Source of the DNA: Enteractinococcus sp.
GTDB lineage: Bacteria; Actinomycetota; Actinomycetes; Actinomycetales; Micrococcaceae
Length of the DNA: 5,524 nt
Assembly (NCBI GenBank): GCA_029267455.1
Contig: JAJUIX010000106.1
Span: 1-5,524, forward strand
Direction of reading: 5' to 3'
The position numbers were made by a program, and so were the translations under genes. Positions within the stretch are counted from its first letter, which is position 1. Each line of letters starts with the position of its first letter. The notes beneath the pieces are model-generated. The model saw only the letters and a list, made by a program, of their open reading frames with translations, searched no databases and was not told where the DNA came from. Positions 1 through 5,524 of this stretch are shown one piece after another.

Positions 1-243
1 GGCGATCGGTTAGCTGTCGTGGAGCGCGGAACAATCCAGAATCTCGGACCGGTTGCTGAGCTGGACATTTCTACACTGTCCGAATCCGTTGCCAGTCTGC
101 TGGGTGGTCTCGGAGAAGTTACCGGCGTGGTCACGGCAGCGAGTGATGAATCCACGACCATTGAAATCGTCGACCGGCTCATAGTGCTTCCTGGGCGACA
201 AGGTGTCATCGGCGATACCGTGACGGTCAATTTGAGTCGCTAA
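1..243 (+). CDS. ABC transporter ATP-binding protein, C-terminal fragment (TOBE-like tail)
   Basis: This is the last 80 residues of a protein whose reading frame is open to the left edge, so the gene starts outside the window; the GTG at 19 is an internal codon, not a supported start. The first residues, GDRLAVVERGTIQNLGPVAEL, match in pattern the stretch that follows the H-loop histidine in ABC ATPases (consensus-like ADRvaVlexGrivqxGtpaEL). This is followed by a helix ending VASLLG and about 40 residues of beta-rich sequence (GEVTGVV near residues 52-58 and GDTVTVNL at the end), resembling one short TOBE unit. TOBE tails are typical of importer ATPases for molybdate, sulfate, iron, thiamine or polyamines, which act at the inner face of the membrane and hydrolyse ATP to drive uptake. 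Walker A, signature and Walker B motifs lie outside the window, so the substrate cannot be told; a ModC-like molybdate ATPase is one possibility. Stop is TAA at 241-243. Confidence 0.68.
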   Translation, partial: GDRLAVVERGTIQNLGPVAELDISTLSESVASLLGGLGEVTGVVTAASDESTTIEIVDRLIVLPGRQGVIGDTVTVNLSR

Positions 244-360
244 ATCTTGAGTACTGAGAACTTCTGGTGTCGAAGCCAGCGTGCTGAAGCGTTAGCGAGC
301 GTCTCAATATCAGGGCTGCCTAAACATGTTTTGTCTTTCTGCAACCGTGCCGTGACCAGA

Positions 361-396
361 TGTGGATAAGGAGAAGCAGCTACTCAGTTATCCACA
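361..396. promoter_or_regulatory. Inverted pair of perfect DnaA-box 9-mers
   Basis: TGTGGATAA at 361-369 and TTATCCACA at 388-396 are exact reverse complements separated by 18 bp. TTATCCACA is the classical strong DnaA-box sequence known from E. coli; actinobacterial origins often use TTGTCCACA as well. Inside the arms GAG (371-373) and CTC (383-385) could extend the pairing after a small internal loop, so an RNA hairpin is an alternative reading. No T-run follows on either strand, so it does not look like an intrinsic terminator. The right box overlaps a possible -35 element. DnaA binding is inferred from sequence only. Two boxes alone do not make an origin; a regulatory or DnaA-titrating site is more plausible. 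Confidence 0.5.
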
Positions 397-419
397 AAAC
401 ACCAAACACGTGATATAAA
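391..419 (+). promoter_or_regulatory. Candidate upstream promoter overlapping the right DnaA box
   Basis: TCCACA (391-396) matches four of six positions of the TTGACA -35 consensus. It is separated by 17 bp from TATAAA (414-419), which is preceded by TGA to give an extended -10 form (TG-N-TATAAA). The -35 half lies inside the right DnaA box, so a bound DnaA could block this promoter. Its transcript would have a leader of roughly 185 nt before the HNH start. AT-rich DNA produces such matches by chance, so this is weaker than the promoter at 485-513. Confidence 0.3.
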
Positions 420-439
420 ATGAGACTATCCATGATATA
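411..439 (+). repeat. Direct repeat TGATATA, two copies 22 bp apart
   Basis: TGATATA occurs at 411-417 and again at 433-439. The start-to-start distance of 22 bp is about two helical turns, which would put both copies on the same DNA face, as for paired activator or repressor sites. The first copy overlaps the candidate extended -10 element at 414-419. Seven-base AT-rich repeats arise easily by chance here, so the functional reading is tentative. Confidence 0.25.
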
Positions 440-477
440 CGCCATGAAGAGTCATTAAAACTTATTTAAATTGCATC

Positions 478-491
478 AAAACTATTGTTTT
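478..491. repeat. Short inverted repeat AAAAC-TATT-GTTTT on the -35 element
   Basis: AAAAC (478-482) and GTTTT (487-491) form perfect 5-bp arms around a 4-base centre. The right arm covers most of the proposed -35 hexamer TTGTTT (485-490). That position would suit an operator for a dimeric repressor, but the arms are short and made mostly of A/T, so chance is a serious alternative. Confidence 0.25.
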
Positions 492-513
492 CATCACCGC
501 TAAAGGGTAGAAT
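485..513 (+). promoter_or_regulatory. Probable main promoter of the HNH gene
   Basis: A -35-like TTGTTT (485-490) is followed at the ideal 17-bp spacing by TAGAAT (508-513), which matches five of six bases of the TATAAT -10 consensus. Transcription would begin near 519-522 and give a leader of about 90 nt before the ATG at 611. It is the best-placed vegetative sigma-factor promoter in the gap. The inverted repeat at 478-491 overlaps its -35 box. Confidence 0.5.
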
Positions 514-595
514 AGGGGCATACTCCCGTTCCCTTCCTCTCACTATTTGATTCTTCACTACCTGTTTTCGCGCTCGTTGTGTTCAGTTGCTTGTT

Positions 596-602
596 GAAAG
601 GA
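596..602 (+). promoter_or_regulatory. Ribosome binding site that decides the HNH start
   Basis: GAAAGGA at 596-602 pairs with seven consecutive bases of the usual 16S rRNA 3' end (UCCUUUC). It leaves 8 bases before the ATG at 611, a normal spacing. The ATG at 602 overlaps this site and the TTG at 587 lies upstream of it, so 611 is the preferred start. Confidence 0.7.
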
Positions 603-610
603 TGTCGGTT

Positions 611-2554
611 ATGGACACCCAGATTTTGCCCAACATCGGATCCCCGGTGTCCTCACCTGCGTTCGAAGAAAGCGCGATTTCTGACATGAGTGTCGGGGAA
701 GTCGTATATGCAGCGACCTTATTTGCTATCGAGATGGTCAAGCGGATGTCTGATCCGGCTACCGGACCAGAGTTTGCACGCTTCGTAACCCAGCCCGGTG
801 CAGATTGGACTGGATTTAAACCCCAACAAGCCACACCAGATCAGGACCACGTGACTGGAGACGACACTCAAGAACCTTCAGAGCAACTGGAATATAAGGA
901 TGCGACCGCAGAGCAGACGAAGGATATCCCGCCTGTACCGGTGCCCCCAGACAACTATTACGACTCATTGCCGGCTATTGCACACATGTTGCGCCAGCAT
1001 CAGCATGCGACAGATGCAGTGGTGACACATTTCGCGGCGCATCTCGTGCCGGCCATTGATGACCAGGCCGCCTTATTGGGTACTCCAGAAGGAGTGGAAG
1101 GCTACAAGGACAGCGCAGCCTACTTTCGAGAGGTATTGAAGTTCTCCAGGGCGCAAACCAAGAAGATCCACGATCGAGTTCCCTATGTCACCTGGGCCTC
1201 GGGCAAGGACCCCTCTTGGAAGGCCTACCAACCTACATTCTTGAAGGTGGCGAAATCCTACGCGGCAGGCCAGATCTCCGGAGAGAACCTGGACCGAATC
1301 GTTAGTCTTGACCAAGACCTCACCAAATACGTGCACAAAACCAAAGCCCTGCCGGAGTATAAAAACGAGGTCATGCAGACGTTTGAACCCGCGTTAGTCG
1401 ACGCGGCAGAAACCGCCACTCCGGATGAGTTATCCCAAGCTAAGAGTCGCTGGGCCAATAAAATCGCTCATGCAATCGACCCTGATGGTCCACCGGTCGC
1501 CGAGGCGATCCGGAAACAAGCTGATAACGCCATCCGCACCCAGAACATGGCTGACGGGTCCGGCAAAATCAGCATGCATGCCACCGCGCCGGTCTATGCG
1601 GCCTTCAAGAACTGGGCCTTACACCAGCTGAATTACCACGGCACGCAGGTGGATGTCTCCCAAGACCTGCTGGACCTGCTCGGCGACAGCACCACAGAAG
1701 CCCCAGATACAGCGCAGACCGTCAACGACCTCAACGATCTGCCTTCCCAGCCCAATCCTGAGGCCGCTGCCCAAGACGCGGAAGGCAACACCGTCCCTGC
1801 AGACGAGATAGCCCAACTGGAGTCGTTGTCCACTGGCCAGCGTTTAGCGGCGCTTATGATCGGTATGTTCCAAAATGTCCTGACCATGGACCCGACAGAA
1901 CTCGGCGCGAAGAAAGCACACGGGGCCTCTGCGCAGCTGATGATCGTTCAGGACATTGAGACGGCATATGAGACACTTGGGGTCGGTGCCTTACCAGAAG
2001 CGGTGCGACGACCACCCGGGCCAGCCGGGGTATTGCCACCGATCATTACACTTCCAAACCCCGACGACTCAGACCAGCCACCATGTTTCAATCCGGCACA
2101 CACGACCGGGTATAGCCCGCCATCGTGGACCCAATACATGTCCGAAGCAATCAACATCGGACCTATTCGTCCGACTGATGCTGCTCAACTCGCCTGCGAT
2201 AGCAAACTCGTGGGGCAAATCTGGAATGGAAATCACGACGTCTTAGCCCAACACCGCGCCCACCGGTTCTTCACACCATCCCAACGCAGGGCCATCCTGG
2301 CCCGCGACCGCGGCTGCCAAGCTCCAGGATGCACTGTCCCGGCGGTCTATTGCCAGATTCACCACCTCATCGAATGGCACAATAACGGTCCCACCGACGT
2401 CGATAACGCGATCACCCTGTGCGCCCAGCACCACGGCGCAGTGCACAACGAGAAATGGACGATCCGCAAATATCACGGGATCACGTTCTTCCAGCCCGCA
2501 CCCTGGCTCGATCCCACCCAGCCACTACTAAGAAATCTGTACTGGGCGCTGTGA
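611..2554 (+). CDS. DUF222 / HNH endonuclease domain protein (13E12-repeat-like family)
   Basis: This is a complete 647-residue protein starting at ATG 611 (see the ribosome binding site); the frame is open back to TTG 587, which would add eight residues. The C-terminus carries an intact HNH module: FFTPSQRRAILARDRGC leads into zinc ligands C569 and C574, then CQIHHLIEW with H584/H585, N599 in DVDNAITLC, and C604, H607, H608 and H612 of the second half. The putative metal ligands and catalytic His/Asn/His are all present, so nuclease activity is plausible. Helical sequence at about 118-355 and 400-530, including GQRLAALMIGM and LACD, fits DUF222, here divergent. It is interrupted by an acidic linker (about 77-118), an Ala/Asp/Pro-rich insert (about 360-399) and a proline-rich segment near 460-500. 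There is no signal peptide or membrane segment, so it is probably cytoplasmic. The family is often multicopy in actinobacteria and its biological role is unsettled. The gene probably has its own promoter (485-513). Confidence 0.92.
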   Translation: MDTQILPNIGSPVSSPAFEESAISDMSVGEVVYAATLFAIEMVKRMSDPATGPEFARFVTQPGADWTGFKPQQATPDQDHVTGDDTQEPSEQLEYKDATAEQTKDIPPVPVPPDNYYDSLPAIAHMLRQHQHATDAVVTHFAAHLVPAIDDQAALLGTPEGVEGYKDSAAYFREVLKFSRAQTKKIHDRVPYVTWASGKDPSWKAYQPTFLKVAKSYAAGQISGENLDRIVSLDQDLTKYVHKTKALPEYKNEVMQTFEPALVDAAETATPDELSQAKSRWANKIAHAIDPDGPPVAEAIRKQADNAIRTQNMADGSGKISMHATAPVYAAFKNWALHQLNYHGTQVDVSQDLLDLLGDSTTEAPDTAQTVNDLNDLPSQPNPEAAAQDAEGNTVPADEIAQLESLSTGQRLAALMIGMFQNVLTMDPTELGAKKAHGASAQLMIVQDIETAYETLGVGALPEAVRRPPGPAGVLPPIITLPNPDDSDQPPCFNPAHTTGYSPPSWTQYMSEAINIGPIRPTDAAQLACDSKLVGQIWNGNHDVLAQHRAHRFFTPSQRRAILARDRGCQAPGCTVPAVYCQIHHLIEWHNNGPTDVDNAITLCAQHHGAVHNEKWTIRKYHGITFFQPAPWLDPTQPLLRNLYWAL

Positions 2555-2557
2555 GAG

Positions 2558-5524
2558 CTAGGTATCTGAAGTGCTGATAGCACCGGCTTGAATCTCATCC
2601 AGATCCACCGGGCTGTCATCAAACAGCGCACGAATATCGTCCGCGGTCACGTTCGAAGCAAACGCCGTATCGTCCTCGGTCAAGGCATCGAACATCTCGA
2701 CTTTCTGCTGCTGCAGTGCCAAAACTTTCTCTTCAATGGAGCCCTTCGACACCATGCGATACACCATGACATTCTTGTCTTGGCCAATACGGTGAGCACG
2801 GTCCACGGCCTGCGCCTCCACGGCTGGATTCCACCACGGATCCAAGAGGAACACATAATCTGCCTCGGTCAAAGTCAATCCGAAACCACCGGCCCGCAAG
2901 GAAATCAAGAATACCGGAGCATCCCCGGAACGGAACTGCTCAACGACCGCACCGCGATCACGAGTCGACCCATCCAAATATGCATACTCAATATCCTGCT
3001 GATCCAGTTCTCGGCCCAAACGGGCCAAGAACGAGGTGAACTGCGAGAAGATCAATACTCGATGACCCTCGGGCAGTATCTCAGACAACCGAGACATCAA
3101 TTCGTTGAGCTTCGATGACGGAATATGAGCGTACTCGTCATCGACAATCGCCGGATCCAAGGCCAGCATGCGCATCAAGGTCAACGAACGGAAAATCGAC
3201 ATGCGGTTCGAATCCATATCCGCCACAAGATTCAACACGTTCTTCCGCTCACGCTGCAGAATCTGCTGATACAACCTCTCGTGTTCAGGTTCCATCGGCA
3301 CCTGCAACACCATCTCCTGCTTATCCGGCAATTCGGCCGCAACAGATTCTTTCGTACGACGCAACATAAACGGACGGATCTTCCTGCGTAATGTATCCAT
3401 CGCCTCGCGCGAGCGCGATTGCTGGTCCGCTCGTTCCTCATCCGGCTTGCCAGGTTCGGTCCGTGCCACCCGCTGCCCCGCTTCAATCGGCCGCAAGTAA
3501 TCATCACGGAACTTCGCATACCGCGGCAACATGCCCGGTACAACCAACCGGAAAATCGACCACAAATCCGACAGCGTATTTTCCATCGGGGTACCCGTAA
3601 TAGCCAGTTTAAAACCAGCCCGGAAGTTCCGGATCGCCCGGTGAGCTTTCGTCTGATAGTTCTTTACAAACTGGGCCTCGTCCAGAATCAACCCGGCCCA
3701 GTGCGGCTCGGATAGAAATTCCTCATCCAACCGAGCAATCGCATAGGAGGTGACCAAGATATCCGCGCGTTCACGAATTGACTCAATCGACTCAGCACGA
3801 CGCAGATTCGACACATCGACGACGGCAACCTTCAAATCAGGTGCAAATCGCTCGACCTCATCACGCCACACCGTCAACACCGACGACGGAGCAATAACCA
3901 AAAACGGATCCTCTTCGCCCTGCTCTTTTGCACGAGCAATCATCGCAAGCGTTTGGACTGTCTTGCCCAGCCCCATGTCGTCGGCAAGAATACCGCCGAG
4001 CCCGAGGTCGTAGAGGTACGACAGCCATTCATAGCCTTCATGCTGGTAATCACGCAGTTCCGCACGTAATGCCGAGGGCGCTGCCAACTTCGGAATGTCA
4101 GTCGCACCCCGCAGTACGGCCAGGGCTTTCTGCCACTCGATAATCGTGGGATCAGCGTGAAACGTGTCGGCGACTTCTTCGGCGTCCTCAAGCAGCGTTG
4201 CGTTGAAACGCGAAATTGACGGATTATCGGCTCCGAAATCGTCCAGTGTCGAGGCTTCTTCGAGGAGCCTGCGCAACGGCTCGAACGCCGAATGATCCAA
4301 CGAGAAGTACGTCCCGTCCGACAGCAAAAGGCTGTCCTGATTCCGCACCAGGGCGATGAATAACTGGCGGAACGGAATGGTGCGATCTTCGATGGTGACT
4401 TGGAAGCCCAGATCGAACCAGTCATTCTTTTCAGACTGGGTAGCGTTGATGACGATATGCGGCTCGCCGGTCAGACGAGTATAAACCGGCCGATCCTCGG
4501 TCTCTACGATACGCACGTGCTCATGCTGTTGCAGAATCGGCAGCGCTTCGTCGACAAATTTTGCGGCATCCGCTCCAATGAGTGTCGTCTTACCGGGAAC
4601 GGTAGTTAATTCGAGTTCATCAGAGATCTCATCCAGCACTCGCTGGCGGTGCTCGGTCTGGTCTTCGGTGCCCAGATAATCCCAACGCGAGGAAATCCGG
4701 ACGTGATCCTGGCGCTCGCCCTGGTGCGTCGCCTGATAGTACTCCAGCGTGAGTTCCAAAACCGACGGCGGGATCTCGGGGAGTTCGACGGAGCGGTCCT
4801 GGCTGGCCAGCGGAATGACCCCGGCCAGAATGGGATACACGTTCTCGAAGAATTCTTGGGTATCATCCGCCGGGATAATCATCGGTTCGGGCGACTCGAT
4901 CAGATCCATCACGGTCCGGGTCAGGGGCTGGTTCAGCGGGATGATGTTAATGTCAGCGGTGGCCGACTCCGGATAATAGTCAACCGTGTAGAGGCCAATC
5001 GAACCGAGGGTCCCAGAAGGGACAAGCGTTTCTGCCGGTAGTTGTGCCTGAATGGTCAGTGCGATGTCGTCGTCATCGGTTTCTGTCGCGTCAAAAATGA
5101 TGCGCGCCGGGTCGGTGAGCGACACGCGGTTGATAATTTTTTGCATCGGCACCAGCGGGATACCGGCATTATCGATCTTGGCCATAATGTCCCACATCTG
5201 GGGCATATTGATAGTGGCCAGCGTGATCAGGTCGGTCGACCCCAGCGAGGAAACCGAGGTGGTGTACAGCTGGTTCAGCTCGTGCAGCGCATCGTGTTGG
5301 TCGGGCAGGAACTGGAACTCAGCGTGGGACGACTGATGAAACGGCAGATCAAACAGCGTCCAGTTCATGTTGCCCTTGATCCAACCGCCGCGGGCACCGA
5401 TACGAAGCGGACGAAGCCGTACGGTCAGGTCATTGTGGTTTTCCAGGTCTTCTGCGGTGGCTTCGCGCCACACAAACCGCGTGCGGTACCCGGCGGGTTC
5501 TGAATGCAACGCATCGATTTCTAC
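2558..5524 (-). CDS. SNF2-family DEAD/DEAH-like helicase (ATPase), N-terminus outside window
   Basis: The visible 988 residues run from the right edge to a TAG at 2560-2558. The frame stays open to the edge, so the TTG at 5509 is probably not the start; numbering below counts from it for convenience. All core SNF2 motifs are present: LRDYQ (485-489), Walker A DDMGLGKT with K516, APSSVLTVW (540-548), Walker B DEAQ (610-613), ITGTPMEN (637-644), PFMLRRTK (713-720), IFSQF (820-824), LDGST (845-849), SLRAGGFGLTLTEAD (870-884), DPWWNP (890-895) and DRAHRIGQ (903-910). Such proteins use ATP to translocate on double-stranded DNA and remodel protein-DNA complexes; bacterial members are linked loosely to transcription, repair or recombination. 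The N-terminal 450 residues are not a domain I can name. Many actinobacterial relatives have an N-terminal SWIM zinc finger, which would lie beyond the edge. The frame is uninterrupted and looks functional. It converges on the HNH gene with 3 bp between stops. Its promoter is not in the window. Confidence 0.93.
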   Translation of the reverse strand, partial: VEIDALHSEPAGYRTRFVWREATAEDLENHNDLTVRLRPLRIGARGGWIKGNMNWTLFDLPFHQSSHAEFQFLPDQHDALHELNQLYTTSVSSLGSTDLITLATINMPQMWDIMAKIDNAGIPLVPMQKIINRVSLTDPARIIFDATETDDDDIALTIQAQLPAETLVPSGTLGSIGLYTVDYYPESATADINIIPLNQPLTRTVMDLIESPEPMIIPADDTQEFFENVYPILAGVIPLASQDRSVELPEIPPSVLELTLEYYQATHQGERQDHVRISSRWDYLGTEDQTEHRQRVLDEISDELELTTVPGKTTLIGADAAKFVDEALPILQQHEHVRIVETEDRPVYTRLTGEPHIVINATQSEKNDWFDLGFQVTIEDRTIPFRQLFIALVRNQDSLLLSDGTYFSLDHSAFEPLRRLLEEASTLDDFGADNPSISRFNATLLEDAEEVADTFHADPTIIEWQKALAVLRGATDIPKLAAPSALRAELRDYQHEGYEWLSYLYDLGLGGILADDMGLGKTVQTLAMIARAKEQGEEDPFLVIAPSSVLTVWRDEVERFAPDLKVAVVDVSNLRRAESIESIRERADILVTSYAIARLDEEFLSEPHWAGLILDEAQFVKNYQTKAHRAIRNFRAGFKLAITGTPMENTLSDLWSIFRLVVPGMLPRYAKFRDDYLRPIEAGQRVARTEPGKPDEERADQQSRSREAMDTLRRKIRPFMLRRTKESVAAELPDKQEMVLQVPMEPEHERLYQQILQRERKNVLNLVADMDSNRMSIFRSLTLMRMLALDPAIVDDEYAHIPSSKLNELMSRLSEILPEGHRVLIFSQFTSFLARLGRELDQQDIEYAYLDGSTRDRGAVVEQFRSGDAPVFLISLRAGGFGLTLTEADYVFLLDPWWNPAVEAQAVDRAHRIGQDKNVMVYRMVSKGSIEEKVLALQQQKVEMFDALTEDDTAFASNVTADDIRALFDDSPVDLDEIQAGAISTSDT

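Larger units (their letters stand above)
244..610. other. Intergenic regulatory region upstream of the HNH gene
   Basis: This 367-bp gap lies between the ABC ATPase stop and the HNH start, and I see no credible gene in it. Its first part (244-360) has ordinary composition and no clear intrinsic terminator for the ABC gene: only 4-bp stems (for example CTGG/CCAG around 264-280) and no T-run. The middle is strongly AT-rich (21 G+C in 80 bases over 411-490). It contains an inverted pair of DnaA-box 9-mers, two candidate promoters, a TGATATA repeat pair and the inverted repeat AAAAC-TATT-GTTTT (478-491). Positions 521-540 are almost purely pyrimidine. The composition and the promoter density indicate that the HNH gene is transcribed independently of the ABC gene. 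Confidence 0.8.

Noticed and set aside
361..396. The DnaA-box pair as oriC.
   Set aside because: Only two boxes are present, and no dnaA, dnaN, rpmH, parA/B or gyrase genes are nearby.
361..396. The same inverted repeat as an intrinsic terminator of the ABC gene.
   Set aside because: The loop is long, the stem is A/T-rich at its inner end, and no T-run follows; A-rich sequence follows on the + strand.
420..458. Short leader peptide of 12 codons (MRLSMIYAMKSH), and a 9-codon ORF at 326-355.
   Set aside because: Neither has a ribosome binding site, and the first begins upstream of the start expected from the nearest promoter; such tiny ORFs are expected by chance.
244..610. LexA (SOS) box upstream of the HNH gene, as reported for some mycobacterial 13E12 genes.
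   Set aside because: No sequence close to TCGAAC-N4-GTTCGA is present. The TCGAA near 269 lacks its partner half, and the TTCGAA near 663 is inside the coding region and lacks the spaced palindrome.
2571..2583. Hairpin GTGCT-GAT-AGCAC as terminator of the HNH gene.
   Set aside because: The stem is only 5 bp with no T-run, and it lies inside the SNF2 coding sequence; it may be coincidental.
4649..5503. Long open frames of 130 and 153 codons on the + strand opposite the SNF2 gene, and another of 176 codons at 2588-3118.
   Set aside because: They lie wholly antisense to a clear, motif-rich coding sequence, have no recognisable domains, and are explained by its codon bias.
611..5524. HNH nuclease plus SNF2 ATPase as a two-gene defence system (some systems such as DISARM include SNF2-type helicases).
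   Set aside because: The genes converge rather than form an operon, no methyltransferase, PLD or other partner gene is present, and both families are common stand-alone chromosomal genes in actinobacteria. Adjacency alone does not support a system.

Overview
The window looks like a piece of an actinobacterial chromosome. The strongest pointer is the central gene, a DUF222/HNH endonuclease-type protein of the kind related to the mycobacterial 13E12 repeat family, which is essentially an actinobacterial family. The large SNF2-type ATPase on the other strand is also common there. Base composition of the genes is only moderately GC-rich for this phylum. That would suit a moderate-GC member of Micrococcales, but this genus-level reading is a guess.

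Layout: (1) positions 1-243 (+) hold the C-terminal end of an ABC-transporter ATPase with a short TOBE-like tail; the gene begins outside the window. (2) Positions 244-610 are a 367-bp non-coding gap, strikingly AT-rich in its middle (21 G+C in the 80 bases 411-490). It contains a perfect inverted pair of DnaA-box 9-mers, two candidate promoters, a short repeat pair, a small inverted repeat on one -35 element, and a good ribosome binding site. (3) Positions 611-2554 (+) hold a complete 647-residue DUF222/HNH protein with an intact zinc-ribbon HNH motif at its C-terminus. (4) Positions 2558-5524 (-) hold most of a SNF2-family helicase/ATPase with all core motifs intact; its N-terminus runs off the right edge.

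The HNH gene and the SNF2 gene converge, with only 3 bp between their stop codons and no convincing intrinsic terminator there, so their transcripts probably overlap. Nothing in the sequence makes the three genes a single pathway: the ABC gene is separated by a promoter-containing gap, and the helicase is transcribed from the opposite direction. I found no CRISPR, tRNA, rRNA, insertion sequence or recognisable defence cassette. The most interesting non-standard signal is the DnaA-box pair in front of the HNH gene, which overlaps a possible promoter.
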